From: RBG-16-66-20 sp040752005
GTDB taxonomy: Bacteria; Pseudomonadota; Gammaproteobacteria; Burkholderiales; SG8-39
Direction of reading: 5' to 3'
DNA: 64,000 nucleotides
Assembly (NCBI GenBank): GCA_040752005.1
Contig: JBFMFX010000002.1
Location: forward strand, 1 to 64,000
Numbering within the stretch: position 1 is the stretch's first letter; each line of letters starts with the position of its first letter. The notes beneath the pieces were generated by a model. That model saw only the letters and a program-made list of their open reading frames with translations. It was not told the DNA's origin and did no database searches. Below, one piece after another: positions 6,566 to 15,599 of this stretch. A program made the position numbers and the translations under genes.

Positions 6566-7869
6566 GCGAGTCTCCCGTAAAGATCGTGATCGTCCGAGCG
6601 CTCGACGAGGACGTCGGCGAACTCGCCCGGATGTCCGCCGTCGAAGCGCACCACGCCGTCAATTTCCGGCGCGTCCGCCGCCGAGCGCCCGGTGCCCGGC
6701 TCGTCCACGATCACGCGGATCGTGCGGCCGATTTTACGCCGCAGTTTCGCGCGGCTGATCTCCGCCTGCACTTCCATGAAGCGCCGGCGGCGCTCCTCCT
6801 TCACCTCCTCCGGCACCGGATCGGGCAGCGCGTTGGCCGCAGCGCCCTCCACCGGCGAATACGCGAAGCAGCCGACGCGGTCCAGTTGCGCCTCGCGCAG
6901 GAAATCGAGAAGGTCCTCGAACTCCGCCTCGGTCTCGCCCGGGAAGCCGACGATGAAAGTGCTGCGGATCGCGATCTCCGGGCACATCCTGCGCCAGGCG
7001 CGAATGCGATCGAGGTTGTGCTCGGCGCTCGCCGGCCGCTTCATGAGGCGAAGGATGCGGGAGCTCGCATGCTGAAACGGCACGTCGAGGTACGGAAGGA
7101 TCCGCCCTTCGGCCATGAGCGGGATCACCTCGTCCGCATGCGGGTAAGGATAGACGTAGTGCAGCCGCACCCACGCGCCGAGCGATCCGAGCGCCTCGCA
7201 CAGCTCCTTCATCCGGGTCCTCACCGGCCGGCCGTTCCAGAAGCCGGTGCGGTACTTCACGTCCACGCCGTAGGCGCTCGTGTCCTGTGCGATGACGAGT
7301 AGCTCCTTCACGCCGGCGCGAACGAGGGTCTCGGCCTCGCGCAACACCTCGCCGATCGGGCGCGAGACGAGCGGGCCGCGCATCGAGGGGATGATGCAGA
7401 ACGTGCAGCGGTGGTTGCACCCCTCGGAGATCTTGAGGTACGCGTAGTGGCGCGGGGTCAGGCGCACGCCCTGCGGCGGCACGAGGTCGCTGAACGGATC
7501 GTGCGGCTTCGGCGCATGCGCATGCACCGCCCGCATCACGCCCGCGACGTCGTGCGGGCCGGTGACCGCCAGCACCCGCGGGTGCGCGGCCTCGACGACG
7601 CCGTCTCTTGCGCCGAGGCAGCCAGTGACGATGACGCGGCCGTTCTCCGCGAGCGCCTCGCCGATCGCCTCGAGCGACTCCTCGACCGCCGCCGTGATGA
7701 AGCCGCAGGTGTTGACGATGACGAGATCCGCCCCGGCATAGTCGGACGCGATCCGGTAGCCCTCGGTCCGGAGCTGCGTCAGGATGCGCTCGGAGTCCGC
7801 GAGCGCCTTCGGGCAGCCGAGCGAGACGAACCCGACCCTCGGCGGATTCGCCGCAGCCTCGCGCTTCAA
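6562..7869 (-). CDS. rimO: Ribosomal protein S12 methylthiotransferase RimO
   Basis: Radical-SAM enzyme that methylthiolates Asp-89 of ribosomal protein S12. Domains in order: N-terminal UPF0004/MTTase domain with VGFVSLGCPKALADSE and VNTCGFI plus VTGCLGAR, whose three Cys bind the auxiliary 4Fe-4S cluster; radical-SAM core with KISEGCNHRCTFCIIPSMRG, where C-x3-C-x2-C binds the SAM cluster; C-terminal TRAM domain (RTIRVIVDEP). The frame extends to 7920 but that would overlap phaR by 44 bases. A TTG at 7869, just after the phaR stop, gives 435 residues, the usual length, and is preferred. It sits between phaR and the bktB-like gene in one minus-strand run. Confidence 0.93.
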   Translation of the reverse strand: MKREAAANPPRVGFVSLGCPKALADSERILTQLRTEGYRIASDYAGADLVIVNTCGFITAAVEESLEAIGEALAENGRVIVTGCLGARDGVVEAAHPRVLAVTGPHDVAGVMRAVHAHAPKPHDPFSDLVPPQGVRLTPRHYAYLKISEGCNHRCTFCIIPSMRGPLVSRPIGEVLREAETLVRAGVKELLVIAQDTSAYGVDVKYRTGFWNGRPVRTRMKELCEALGSLGAWVRLHYVYPYPHADEVIPLMAEGRILPYLDVPFQHASSRILRLMKRPASAEHNLDRIRAWRRMCPEIAIRSTFIVGFPGETEAEFEDLLDFLREAQLDRVGCFAYSPVEGAAANALPDPVPEEVKEERRRRFMEVQAEISRAKLRRKIGRTIRVIVDEPGTGRSAADAPEIDGVVRFDGGHPGEFADVLVERSDDHDLYGRLA

Positions 7870-7876
7870 GCCCGCC

Positions 7877-8479
7877 CTACTTGCTGTTGCCGTCGGTCTT
7901 GTTCTGCTGGGGCGGCGCAAAGCCGGGGAAGGTGAAACCGGAGAACATGCTGCGCGCCTGGTTCTGCATCTGCTCCTGGAACTGCGCGAACATCTTCTGG
8001 CTCTGCTCGATGTAGGCCTGCATCAGGCTCTGCATCGCCGGGCCCTGCAGATTCATGAACTGCGACCACAGCTCCTGCGCCGCGCGCGAGCTGTCGCCGC
8101 CGCCCATCATCCGCTGCGACTGCTCCTGGAGCGACTTCTGGATGTCCTGGAACGCGCGGATGTTTCTTTCCAGGTAGGTGCCGAGGAAGCCCTGCATGGC
8201 GTCGCCGTAGAAACGGATGAGCTGCGACAGCAGGTCGGAAGAGAAAAGCGGTTTGCCGGCCTGCTCCTCCTCCAGGATGATCTGCAGCAGGATCTGGCGC
8301 GTCAGGTCCTCGCCGGTCCTCGCGTCCACCACCTGGAACTCTTCCTGCCGGAGCACCATCTGCTTGACGTCGGCGAGCGTGATGTAGCTCGACGTCTTGG
8401 TGTCGTAGAGCCGCCGATTCGGATACTTCTTGATCAGGCGCGTCTGGGTCTCCGTCTTTTCGCCGGGTATCGCCGCCAC
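7877..8479 (-). CDS. phaR: Polyhydroxyalkanoate synthesis regulator PhaR
   Basis: 200 residues. An N-terminal PHA accumulation DNA-binding domain (RLIKKYPNRRLYDTKTSSYI, then LADVKQMV) is followed by PHB-accumulation regulatory repeats (LLSQLIRFYGDAMQGFL and similar). The C terminus is rich in Gln and Met. PhaR binds both DNA and PHA granules and represses phasin genes and itself until polymer is present. It lies directly downstream of the second acetoacetyl-CoA reductase gene, the standard place in phaCAB-R operons of betaproteobacteria. Confidence 0.93.
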   Translation of the reverse strand: MAAIPGEKTETQTRLIKKYPNRRLYDTKTSSYITLADVKQMVLRQEEFQVVDARTGEDLTRQILLQIILEEEQAGKPLFSSDLLSQLIRFYGDAMQGFLGTYLERNIRAFQDIQKSLQEQSQRMMGGGDSSRAAQELWSQFMNLQGPAMQSLMQAYIEQSQKMFAQFQEQMQNQARSMFSGFTFPGFAPPQQNKTDGNSK

Positions 8480-8488
8480 AGGAGCCTC

Positions 8489-9238
8489 CTAGTACATGTG
8501 CTGGCCGCCGTTGATCGAGATGTTGGCGCCGGTCACGAACGCCGCCTCTTCCGAACACAGATAGATGATCAGGCCCGCCACTTCCTCCGGCCTGCCCAGC
8601 CGGCCGACGGGAATCTGCGGCAGGATCTTGGATTCCAGGATGTCCTTCGGGATCGCGGTCACCATCTTGGTGCCGATGTAGCCCGGCGAGATGGTGTTCA
8701 CCGTCACCCCCTTCTTCGCCACCTCCAGCGCGAGCGCCTTGGTGAAGCCGTGCATGCCGGCCTTCGCCGCCGAGTAGTTGGTCTGGCCGAACGCGCCCTT
8801 CTGGCCGTTCACCGACGAGATGTTGATCACCCGCCCCCAGCCGCGCTCGACCATGCCGTCCATCACCTGCTTGGTCATGTTGAAGACCGAGTCGAGGTTG
8901 GTGCGCATCACCACGTCCCAGTCGGCCTTGGTCATCTTCTTGAACGTCATGTCGCGCGTGATGCCGGCGTTGTTGACCAGGATGTCCACCGGGCCGATCT
9001 CGCGCCGGATGCGCTCGCACTTGGCGGCGCAGTCCTCGTACGAGGTGACGTCCACCGGGTAGGCGGCGAAGTGATAGCCGCGGGCCTTCATGCCGTCGAG
9101 CCACTCCTTCCACTTGGTGTTCGAGGGCGAGTAGGTCACCACCACCTGGTAGCCCGCGTCGACCATCTTGGTCGAGATGGTCTCGCCCAGTCCGCCCATG
9201 CCGCCGGTCACGATCGCCAATCTTTGCTGCGCCATCAC
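8489..9238 (-). CDS. phaB: Acetoacetyl-CoA reductase PhaB (second copy)
   Basis: 249-residue short-chain dehydrogenase that reduces acetoacetyl-CoA to (R)-3-hydroxybutyryl-CoA with NADPH, the second step of PHB synthesis. Features: cofactor glycine motif TGGMGGLGE near residue 11, DILVNNAGITRD, active-site Ser in INISSVNGQKG, and Tyr/Lys in TNYSAAKAGMHGFTKALA. PhaB-specific blocks such as PGYIGTKMV and the C terminus SINGGQHMY are present. It is the second of two adjacent phaB genes and the closer to phaR. Confidence 0.93.
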   Translation of the reverse strand: MMAQQRLAIVTGGMGGLGETISTKMVDAGYQVVVTYSPSNTKWKEWLDGMKARGYHFAAYPVDVTSYEDCAAKCERIRREIGPVDILVNNAGITRDMTFKKMTKADWDVVMRTNLDSVFNMTKQVMDGMVERGWGRVINISSVNGQKGAFGQTNYSAAKAGMHGFTKALALEVAKKGVTVNTISPGYIGTKMVTAIPKDILESKILPQIPVGRLGRPEEVAGLIIYLCSEEAAFVTGANISINGGQHMY

Positions 9239-9263
9239 CTTCTCCCGATCCGCCTCGGCCAGT

Positions 9264-10070
9264 CTACATCATGTGCATGCCGCCGTTCACCGAGATGTTC
9301 GCCCCGGTGATGTAGCCGGCGTCCTCGGAGGCGAGGAACGCGACCACCGCCGCCACCTCGTCGGGGCGCGCCAGGCGCCCCATCGGGATCGAGGCGATGA
9401 TTTTCTCGCGGATGTCCGGGCGGATCGCCATCACCATGTCGGTTTCGACGTAGCCGGGCGAGACGGTGTTCACCGTGACGCCCTTCTTCACCACCTCCTG
9501 CGCGAGCGCCTTGGCGAATCCGAGCATGCCCGCCTTCGCCGCCGAGTAGTTGGTCTGGCCGAACTGGCCCTTGATGGCGTTCACCGACGAGATGTTGATG
9601 ATCCGCCCCCAGCCGCGCTCCATCATGCCGTCCACCACCTGGCGCGTGACGTTGAACACGCTGTTCAAGTTGGTGTTGATCACCGCGGTCCAGTCCTGCT
9701 CGGTCATGCGCCGGAACAGCGTGTCGCGCGTGATGCCGGCGTTGTTGACCAGGATGTCCACCGGGCCGACGACCGAGCGCACCTGGTAGAACATTTCGGC
9801 ACAGGACTCGAAGCGCGAGACGTCGCCCTCGGCGGCGTACACCCGCAGGCCCTCGCCGCGCATGCGCGCGAGCCACTCGTCCTTTTTTTCGTAGCCCGGC
9901 AGGCAGCCGGCCACCACCACGTGGCCCTGCGCCGCCAGGCGCCGGCAGATCGCCGTGCCGATGCCGCCCATGCCGCCGGAGACGAACGCGACGCGCTGCG
10001 TAACCTGCGCGCGAGCGGTCCGCTCCGGGCGAACGTGTTCGTCGGTGCACTCCATGACCTGAGTCGTCAT
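9264..10070 (-). CDS. phaB: Acetoacetyl-CoA reductase PhaB (first copy)
   Basis: 268 residues, the same SDR family and motifs as its neighbour: SGGMGGIG, DILVNNAGITRDTLFRRM, INISSVNAIKG, TNYSAAKAGMLGFAKALA and a C-terminal SVNGGMHMM. It carries about 20 extra N-terminal residues (MTTQVMECTDEHVRPERTA) with no visible localisation signal. GGAGGAG eight bases before 10070 supports the long start. The two copies clearly derive from one gene but differ at many positions, so this is not a recent duplication. They may differ in substrate or cofactor preference. Confidence 0.92.
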   Translation of the reverse strand: MTTQVMECTDEHVRPERTARAQVTQRVAFVSGGMGGIGTAICRRLAAQGHVVVAGCLPGYEKKDEWLARMRGEGLRVYAAEGDVSRFESCAEMFYQVRSVVGPVDILVNNAGITRDTLFRRMTEQDWTAVINTNLNSVFNVTRQVVDGMMERGWGRIINISSVNAIKGQFGQTNYSAAKAGMLGFAKALAQEVVKKGVTVNTVSPGYVETDMVMAIRPDIREKIIASIPMGRLARPDEVAAVVAFLASEDAGYITGANISVNGGMHMM

Positions 10071-10095
10071 TTCCAGCTCCTCCTTCCCCTTGTGG

Positions 10096-11271
10096 TCAGC
10101 GTTCCACCGCGAGCGCGACGCCCATGCCGCCGCCGATGCACAGCGACGCGAGCCCCCGCTTCGCGTCGCGCTTCTGCATCTCGTGCAGCAGCGTCACCAG
10201 GATGCGGCAGCCCGAGGCGCCGATCGGATGCCCGAGCGCAATCGCGCCGCCGTTCACATTCACCTTGCTCGTGTCCCAGCCCATCTGCCGGTTGACCGCG
10301 ATCGCCTGCGCGGCGAAGGCTTCGTTGATCTCCATGAGGTCGAGGTCGTTCGGCGCCCAGCCGGCCCGTGCCAGGCAGCGCTTGGAGGCCGGTACCGGCC
10401 CCATGCCCATATACTTCGGGTCCACCCCCGCCGAGGCGTACGCCCTGATGCGCGCGAGCGGCGCAAGGCCCAGCTCCTTCGCCCTGCGGGCGCTCGTGAG
10501 CACGACCGCGGCGGCGCCATCGTTGATCCCGGAGGCGTTGCCGGCGGTCACCGTACCGGCCTTGTCGAACGCGGGCTTCAACGCGCGCAGCGCCTCCAGC
10601 GTCGTGCCCGGGCGCGGATATTCGTCCTCGGCGAAGCTCACCGTGCCCTTCCTGCCGGGCACCTCGACCACCACGATTTCGTCGCGAAAGCGCCCGGACT
10701 TGAGGGCGGCCTCCGCCTTTTGCTGGCTGGCGAGCGCGAATTCGTCCTGCTCCTCGCGCGTCACCGCGTACTCTTTGGCGACGTTCTCGGCCGTGATGCC
10801 CATGTGGTACTGGTTGAACACGTCCCAGAGCCCGTCCACGATCATCGAATCCACGAGCTTGCCGTCGCCCATGCGAAAGCCGTCGCGCGAGCCCGGCAGC
10901 ACGTGCGGCGCGGCGCTCATGTTCTCCTGACCGCCGGCGACGACGATGTCCGAATCGCCCTGCGCGATCGCTTGCGCTCCGAGCATCACCGCCTTCAGCC
11001 CCGAGCCGCACACCTTGTTGATCGTCATCGCCGGAACCATGTCCGGCAGGCCGGCCTTGATCGAAGCCTGCCGCGCCGGGTTCTGGCCGACGCCCGCGGT
11101 GAGCACCTGGCCCATGATGACCTCCGACACCTGTTCGGGCTCGATGCCCGCGCGCCGGAGCACCTCGCGGATCACGGTGGCGCCGAGTTCCGCCGCCGGC
11201 ACCTTCGCGAGGGTGCCGCCAAACTTGCCGATCGCGGTGCGCGCCGCGCCGACGATGACGACTTCTTCCAT
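10096..11271 (-). CDS. phaA: Acetyl-CoA acetyltransferase PhaA
   Basis: 391-residue biosynthetic thiolase that condenses two acetyl-CoA to acetoacetyl-CoA. The nucleophilic Cys is in INKVCGSGLKAVMLGAQAI near residue 88, His in GGAIALGHPIGASG near residue 348, and the acid/base Cys in ASLCIGGGMG near residue 378. It sits 25 bases upstream of the first phaB and one base downstream of phaC, all on the minus strand. This is the classic phaCAB order with a spare reductase. Confidence 0.95.
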   Translation of the reverse strand: MEEVVIVGAARTAIGKFGGTLAKVPAAELGATVIREVLRRAGIEPEQVSEVIMGQVLTAGVGQNPARQASIKAGLPDMVPAMTINKVCGSGLKAVMLGAQAIAQGDSDIVVAGGQENMSAAPHVLPGSRDGFRMGDGKLVDSMIVDGLWDVFNQYHMGITAENVAKEYAVTREEQDEFALASQQKAEAALKSGRFRDEIVVVEVPGRKGTVSFAEDEYPRPGTTLEALRALKPAFDKAGTVTAGNASGINDGAAAVVLTSARRAKELGLAPLARIRAYASAGVDPKYMGMGPVPASKRCLARAGWAPNDLDLMEINEAFAAQAIAVNRQMGWDTSKVNVNGGAIALGHPIGASGCRILVTLLHEMQKRDAKRGLASLCIGGGMGVALAVER

Positions 11272-11272
11272 G

Positions 11273-13075
11273 TCAGCCTCCTTGTGGTCCTGCCTTTTCC
11301 TTCACGTAGCGACCGGGCGCGGGCTCGATCGCCGGATATCGCGCCGAGCCGGTGCGCCCGGGCGCCGGCCGCGTGCCGCCGCGAAACGCCTCGAGCCACG
11401 CCGCCCACTCCCTCCACCAGCTGCCCGGCCGCTCCTCGGCCGTCGCCAGCCACGCCTCCGGGTCGCGCGGGTATTCGGCCGTCGCGCCCACCCAGTAGCT
11501 GCGGCGGTTCTTCGCCGCCGGGTTGACGACGCCTGCGATGTGGCCGCTCGCGCCGAGCACAAACTTCTTTTCCCCGCCGAGCAGATGCACCGAGCGGTAC
11601 GCCGCGCGCCAGGGCACGATGTGGTCCTCGCGCGTGGCGACGATGAAGCCCGGACGGTCTACCCGCCGCAGATCCACCGGCACGCCGCAGTTCACCACTG
11701 CGCCCGGCTCGCGCAGGCGGTTTTCGAGGTACGTAGTGCGAACGTAGGTGCAGTACATCGGCCCGGGCAGGTTGGTGCTGTCCGAGTTCCAGTAAAGCAG
11801 ATCGAACGCGGGCGGCTCGCCGCCCTTCAGGTAGTTGTTCACCACGTACGGCCAGATCAGATCGTTCGCGCGCAACGCCGAGAAGACGAACGCGAGGTCG
11901 GATCCCGGCAGGATGCCGCCTCGCCCGATCGTCGCCTCGCGCAGGCGCACGCTCTGCTCGTCAACAAACAGGCCGAGCAGGCCCGGCTCCTCGAAGTCGA
12001 GCATCGCCGTCAGCCACGTCACCGCCTCGACCGCGTCCTCGCCGCGCGCCGCCATCACCGCGAGCGCTGCGCCGAGAAGCGTCCCGCCGACGCAGAAGCC
12101 GAGCGCGTTCACGCGCTCGGCGCCGGTGATCTCGCGCGCGACGCGGAACGCATCGAAGATCCCCAGGCGCAGATAGTCGTCCCAGCCATAGTGGCCCTGC
12201 TCCGGGCCGACGTTGCGCCAGGACACCATGAACACCGTGTGGCCCTGGGCGAGCGCGTAGCGCACGAACGAGTTCTCGGGCTGCAGGTCGAGGATGTAGT
12301 ACTTGTTGATGCACGGCGGCACGATCACCAGCGGCCGCGCCGACACCTCCGGCGTCGCCGCCGCGTACTGAATGAGCTGCATCAGATCGTTCTGGTAGAC
12401 CACGTCGCCGGGGGTGACGGCGAGGTTGCGTCCGACCTCGAACGCCGATTCGTCGGTCTGCGTGATGCGTCCCTTGCGCGCGTCCGCGATCAGGTTCGCG
12501 AGCCCGCGCGCGAGCGATTCCCCCTGGGAGGCGATCGCCGCGCGCAGCGCCTCCGGATTGGTGGCGGCGAAGTTCGCCGGGCTCATGGCGTCCACCCACT
12601 GCCGCACGGCGAAGCGCAGCCGTTCCTTCGCCTTGCCTTCGAGTTCCGCAGCCTCCACCGCCTCCGCAGCGAAGCGCGCGGCAAGCAGGTAGGAACGCCA
12701 CAGGTAGTCGTAGTAGGGGTTGTCGCGCCACTCGCGCGCGGCGAAGCGCCGATCGGCGCCCTCGGGGCGCGGCTCGGACGGCGATTGCCCGGCGAGCATC
12801 GCGTTCCACAAGCGCGTTTGTTCCTCCGCGTAGCGCAGTTGCAGCGCCGCGAGCTTGCCGGATTGGCGCACGAAGGTCTGGATCCACCGGGCGACGTCGC
12901 CATGCGCGCCGCACGCGGCCGCCATCTCCGCCAGCGGCATCCAGCCGTGCGTGACGTGATTGCGGGCGCCGGCGATGACCTGCAGCATCGCGTCGGCGGG
13001 ACTGCCCGATTGCGGGATGGCGCTTTGCAGTTGCGGAGTCCGGTTTGGCGTCGAACGGCGGATTTTGCGCCGCAC
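11273..13075 (-). CDS. phaC: Class I poly(3-hydroxyalkanoate) synthase PhaC
   Basis: 600-residue PHA polymerase that joins (R)-3-hydroxyacyl-CoA into polyester at the granule surface. The N-terminal PhaC domain includes WRDNPYYDYLWRSYLLAAR. The alpha/beta-hydrolase core carries the modified lipase box GFCVGGTLLGAA with the nucleophilic Cys, then the catalytic Asp in VATREDHIVPW and His in ASGHIAGVVNP. The length fits class I. It is first in the minus-strand pha block, so the operon promoter should lie just to its right (13076-13154), where I see no strong consensus promoter. Confidence 0.95.
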   Translation of the reverse strand: MRRKIRRSTPNRTPQLQSAIPQSGSPADAMLQVIAGARNHVTHGWMPLAEMAAACGAHGDVARWIQTFVRQSGKLAALQLRYAEEQTRLWNAMLAGQSPSEPRPEGADRRFAAREWRDNPYYDYLWRSYLLAARFAAEAVEAAELEGKAKERLRFAVRQWVDAMSPANFAATNPEALRAAIASQGESLARGLANLIADARKGRITQTDESAFEVGRNLAVTPGDVVYQNDLMQLIQYAAATPEVSARPLVIVPPCINKYYILDLQPENSFVRYALAQGHTVFMVSWRNVGPEQGHYGWDDYLRLGIFDAFRVAREITGAERVNALGFCVGGTLLGAALAVMAARGEDAVEAVTWLTAMLDFEEPGLLGLFVDEQSVRLREATIGRGGILPGSDLAFVFSALRANDLIWPYVVNNYLKGGEPPAFDLLYWNSDSTNLPGPMYCTYVRTTYLENRLREPGAVVNCGVPVDLRRVDRPGFIVATREDHIVPWRAAYRSVHLLGGEKKFVLGASGHIAGVVNPAAKNRRSYWVGATAEYPRDPEAWLATAEERPGSWWREWAAWLEAFRGGTRPAPGRTGSARYPAIEPAPGRYVKEKAGPQGG

Positions 13076-13154
13076 AAAGCCCGCGCGTCAATCGCCTCCC
13101 GCCGGCGCGGGCCGAGCCCAATCAATGCCTTGCAGCAGGGTGCCGTCCCGCGAG

Positions 13155-13922
13155 CTAGTGCGTTTGGCCGACCAGAGCACCGGCGAGGACCACGCTGCCG
13201 ATCCCGAGCGCCATGAGCGCCACCTGGGCGAAGGTCGCGTGCAGCTCCGGGCGCCGGTGCAGACCCGGTATCAGGTCGGCGACAGCGACGTAGATCATGC
13301 TGGAGGCGACGATGCCGAGCATCACCGGTTCCCAGCCCTGCAGCACCGGAAGCGCAAAATAGCCGAGGACACCGCCGAGGAGCGTCGCAAGCGACGAGGC
13401 GATGTTCACCGCAAGCGCCTTTGCGCGCGACCAGCCCGAATGCAGCAGGATCAGGAAGTCGCCCACTTCCTGCGGGATCTCGTGCGCCACGATGGCGAGC
13501 GCGGTGACCACGCCGAGCTCAGTGCCCTGCAGGAACGCAGCCGCGATCAGCACGCCGTCGACGAAGTTGTGCGCGGTGTCGCCCACCACGATCAGCGTCG
13601 CGGCGCGGCCGCGGTCGGCCGGTTGCGCGTGCCGGTCGTGCGCCTCGCAGTCCTCGGTATGGCAGTGGCGCCACAGCAGCAGCTTCTCCAGCACGAAGAA
13701 GCCGAAAATTCCGCCAAGGATCGCCGCCGCGGTGGTGCGCACGTCGCCCCGCTCGAACGCGTGCGGGATGACCTCGAGGAACGCGGCGCCGAGCAGTGCG
13801 CCGATCGCGAACGACACCGCCATCGGCACCCAGGAAGCGCGCAGCGTGAGCGCGAGCGCCGCCGCGCCGGCCGAGAGCGTGCCGCCGGCCACGCTCGCCG
13901 CGACGATGAAGCCGAGGGTCAT
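13155..13922 (-). CDS. ZIP-family divalent metal transporter
   Basis: 255-residue inner-membrane protein with about eight hydrophobic segments. The paired ZIP metal-site helices are clear: GDTAHNFVDGVLIAAAF and IVAHEIPQEVGDFLILL, holding His, Asn, Asp, Glu and Gln ligands. Between the third and fourth segments is a His/Cys-rich loop, LWRHCHTEDCEAHDRHAQ, likely to bind zinc or another metal. ZIP proteins import Zn, Fe or Mn toward the cytoplasm; the metal cannot be read from sequence. It stands alone between phaC and pgeF. Confidence 0.88.
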   Translation of the reverse strand: MTLGFIVAASVAGGTLSAGAAALALTLRASWVPMAVSFAIGALLGAAFLEVIPHAFERGDVRTTAAAILGGIFGFFVLEKLLLWRHCHTEDCEAHDRHAQPADRGRAATLIVVGDTAHNFVDGVLIAAAFLQGTELGVVTALAIVAHEIPQEVGDFLILLHSGWSRAKALAVNIASSLATLLGGVLGYFALPVLQGWEPVMLGIVASSMIYVAVADLIPGLHRRPELHATFAQVALMALGIGSVVLAGALVGQTH

Positions 13923-13969
13923 GGGGGGGCGGTGATTCTACGCCAGGCGCAGCGCCGGCTCGCCGCGAT

Positions 13970-14647
13970 CTACGCGAGCCAGACCGCCGCCGCCATGCGC
14001 GCGTTCGTTCGCTCGCGGCGCCATGAGAAGAAGCGCGTCGCTTCCGAATGCGTGCAAAAGCCGCCGCCGGACACGCGCTCGACTCCGGCGCTGGCGAGGC
14101 GCCGGCGCGCCGCGGCATACAGGTCGAGCATCCAGTGGCCCGGGCGCGCCGGCGCGAACGCGGCGGCAAGGGCGCGATCGCGCGCAAGGAACGTCGCGCG
14201 CACCTCTTCGCCCACCTCGTAGGCGCCCGGTCCGATCGCCGGCCCGAGCCAGGCGAGCAGCTCTGCGGCCGGCACCGCCATCGCCGACACCAGCGCCTCT
14301 ATCACGCCTGCGGCAAGGCCGCGCCAGCCAGCGTGCGCGATGCCGACCACGCTCGCGTCCTCGGCGGCAAGAAGCACCGGAAGGCAGTCGGCGATCTTCA
14401 CGGCGCACACCGTGCCTCGGGTTCTCGTGAAGCTCGCGTCCGCCTCGGCGCCCGCGGCCTGCGGCGTCGCTTCGACGACCGTCGCCCCGTGCACCTGCCG
14501 CAGCCACACCGGCTCCGAGGGAAGCCGCACGCGCAGGCGCGCGCGCGCCGCGGCCTCGCGCATATCGCCGAGCGCGCGCGTGGTGACGAGCGCCTTCACG
14601 CGCGCCGGCGCCGGCCACTCGGGAACGATCACTTCCTCAGGTGTCAC
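13970..14647 (-). CDS. pgeF: Peptidoglycan editing factor PgeF (YfiH/laccase-domain)
   Basis: 225 residues of the CNF1/YfiH-like fold. Family members remove wrongly incorporated amino acids from peptidoglycan precursors and have been called polyphenol oxidases. Motifs include WLRQVHGATV near residue 48, CAVKIADCLPVLL near 81 and GIAHAGWRGLAAG near 102, which supply the Cys and His metal and catalytic residues. It overlaps the 3' end of rluD by 11 bases; the same rluD-yfiH pairing is seen in many proteobacteria, so co-expression is expected. Confidence 0.92.
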   Translation of the reverse strand: MTPEEVIVPEWPAPARVKALVTTRALGDMREAAARARLRVRLPSEPVWLRQVHGATVVEATPQAAGAEADASFTRTRGTVCAVKIADCLPVLLAAEDASVVGIAHAGWRGLAAGVIEALVSAMAVPAAELLAWLGPAIGPGAYEVGEEVRATFLARDRALAAAFAPARPGHWMLDLYAAARRRLASAGVERVSGGGFCTHSEATRFFSWRRERTNARMAAAVWLA

Positions 14648-15599
14648 GGCGCAGTTGCGCGAGCAGCTTCTTCATGTCGGCCGGCAGCGGCGCGCGAAAC
14701 GCCATGCGCCGGCCGCTCGCCGGGTGCTCGAATTCGAGCGCCTCGGCGTGCAGCGCCTGCCGCGCAAAAGCGATCCGGTGGCGCGTGCCGCGCCGGTAGA
14801 CGGGATCGCCGACCAGCGGATGGCGGATGTGCTGGAAATGCACGCGGATCTGGTGAGTGCGCCCGGTCTCCAGCACGCACTCGACGAGCGCTGCGTGCCC
14901 GAAGCGCTCCAGCACCCGGTAGCGCGTGCGCGCCGGCCTGCCGTCGCGCACCACCGCCATGCGCGTGCGCACGCGCCGGTCGCGCCCGATCGGCGCCTCG
15001 ATCGCGCCCGCGGCCGGAGGATCGCCCTCGACCAGCGCGAGATAGCGCCGCTTCACCGTGCGCGCGGCGAGCTGCGCCGCGAGCCGCGCCTGCGCGCTCA
15101 CGTTCTTCGCCACGACCAGCAGGCCGCTCGTGTCCTTGTCCAGGCGATGCACGATGCCGGCGCGCGGCACCGCGCGCAGCGCCGGCGCATGCGCGAGCAG
15201 TGCGTTCAGAAGTGTGCCTTGCGGATTTCCCGCGCCCGGATGCACGATGAGCCCCGCCGGCTTGTTGATGACGATGACATCGTCGTCCTCGTACACGATG
15301 TCGAGGCGCATCTTCTGCGCGCGCGGGGCGGCAACGTCCGCAGCCGGAGGCGGGGCGAGCGCGATGCGCTCGCCGCCGGCCACCGGCTCGCTCGGCCGCG
15401 CGGCGGCGCCGTCCACGCGTACATGGCCCGAACGCAGCCATGCCTGCAGCCGGTTGCGCGAATACTGCGGAAAGATGCGCGCGAGGGCTTGATCGAGCCG
15501 CATGCCGGCGAGCGCGCGCGGCACCTCGGCCTCGAGCGGCGCGACGAACGCCTCCTCCCAGTCGGCGTCGTCATCCGGCGGCGTATAATTTTTTGCCAT
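14637..15599 (-). CDS. rluD: 23S rRNA pseudouridine synthase RluD
   Basis: 321 residues. An N-terminal S4 RNA-binding domain (GMRLDQALARIFPQYSRNRL) is followed by the RluA-type catalytic domain with HRLDKDTSGLLVVAKN, which holds the catalytic Asp. RluD makes pseudouridines 1911, 1915 and 1917 in helix 69 of 23S rRNA. The frame continues to 15761, but this would run antisense through the bamD signal peptide, so the ATG at 15599 (MAKNYTPP) is preferred. That start codon and the bamD start overlap on opposite strands. Confidence 0.93.
   Translation of the reverse strand: MAKNYTPPDDDADWEEAFVAPLEAEVPRALAGMRLDQALARIFPQYSRNRLQAWLRSGHVRVDGAAARPSEPVAGGERIALAPPPAADVAAPRAQKMRLDIVYEDDDVIVINKPAGLIVHPGAGNPQGTLLNALLAHAPALRAVPRAGIVHRLDKDTSGLLVVAKNVSAQARLAAQLAARTVKRRYLALVEGDPPAAGAIEAPIGRDRRVRTRMAVVRDGRPARTRYRVLERFGHAALVECVLETGRTHQIRVHFQHIRHPLVGDPVYRRGTRHRIAFARQALHAEALEFEHPASGRRMAFRAPLPADMKKLLAQLRRDT
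15584..15589 (+). promoter_or_regulatory. Consensus -10 hexamer upstream of bamD
   Basis: TATAAT is followed by eight bases and then the bamD ATG. Transcription would start within about two bases of the start codon, implying a leaderless or nearly leaderless message. No Shine-Dalgarno sequence is present between them. No good -35 element is visible. Confidence 0.55.

Noticed and set aside
10946..13216. 756-codon plus-strand frame opposite phaC and phaA
   Set aside because: Low-complexity Arg/His/Leu translation, no motifs; phaC on the other strand has all catalytic residues.
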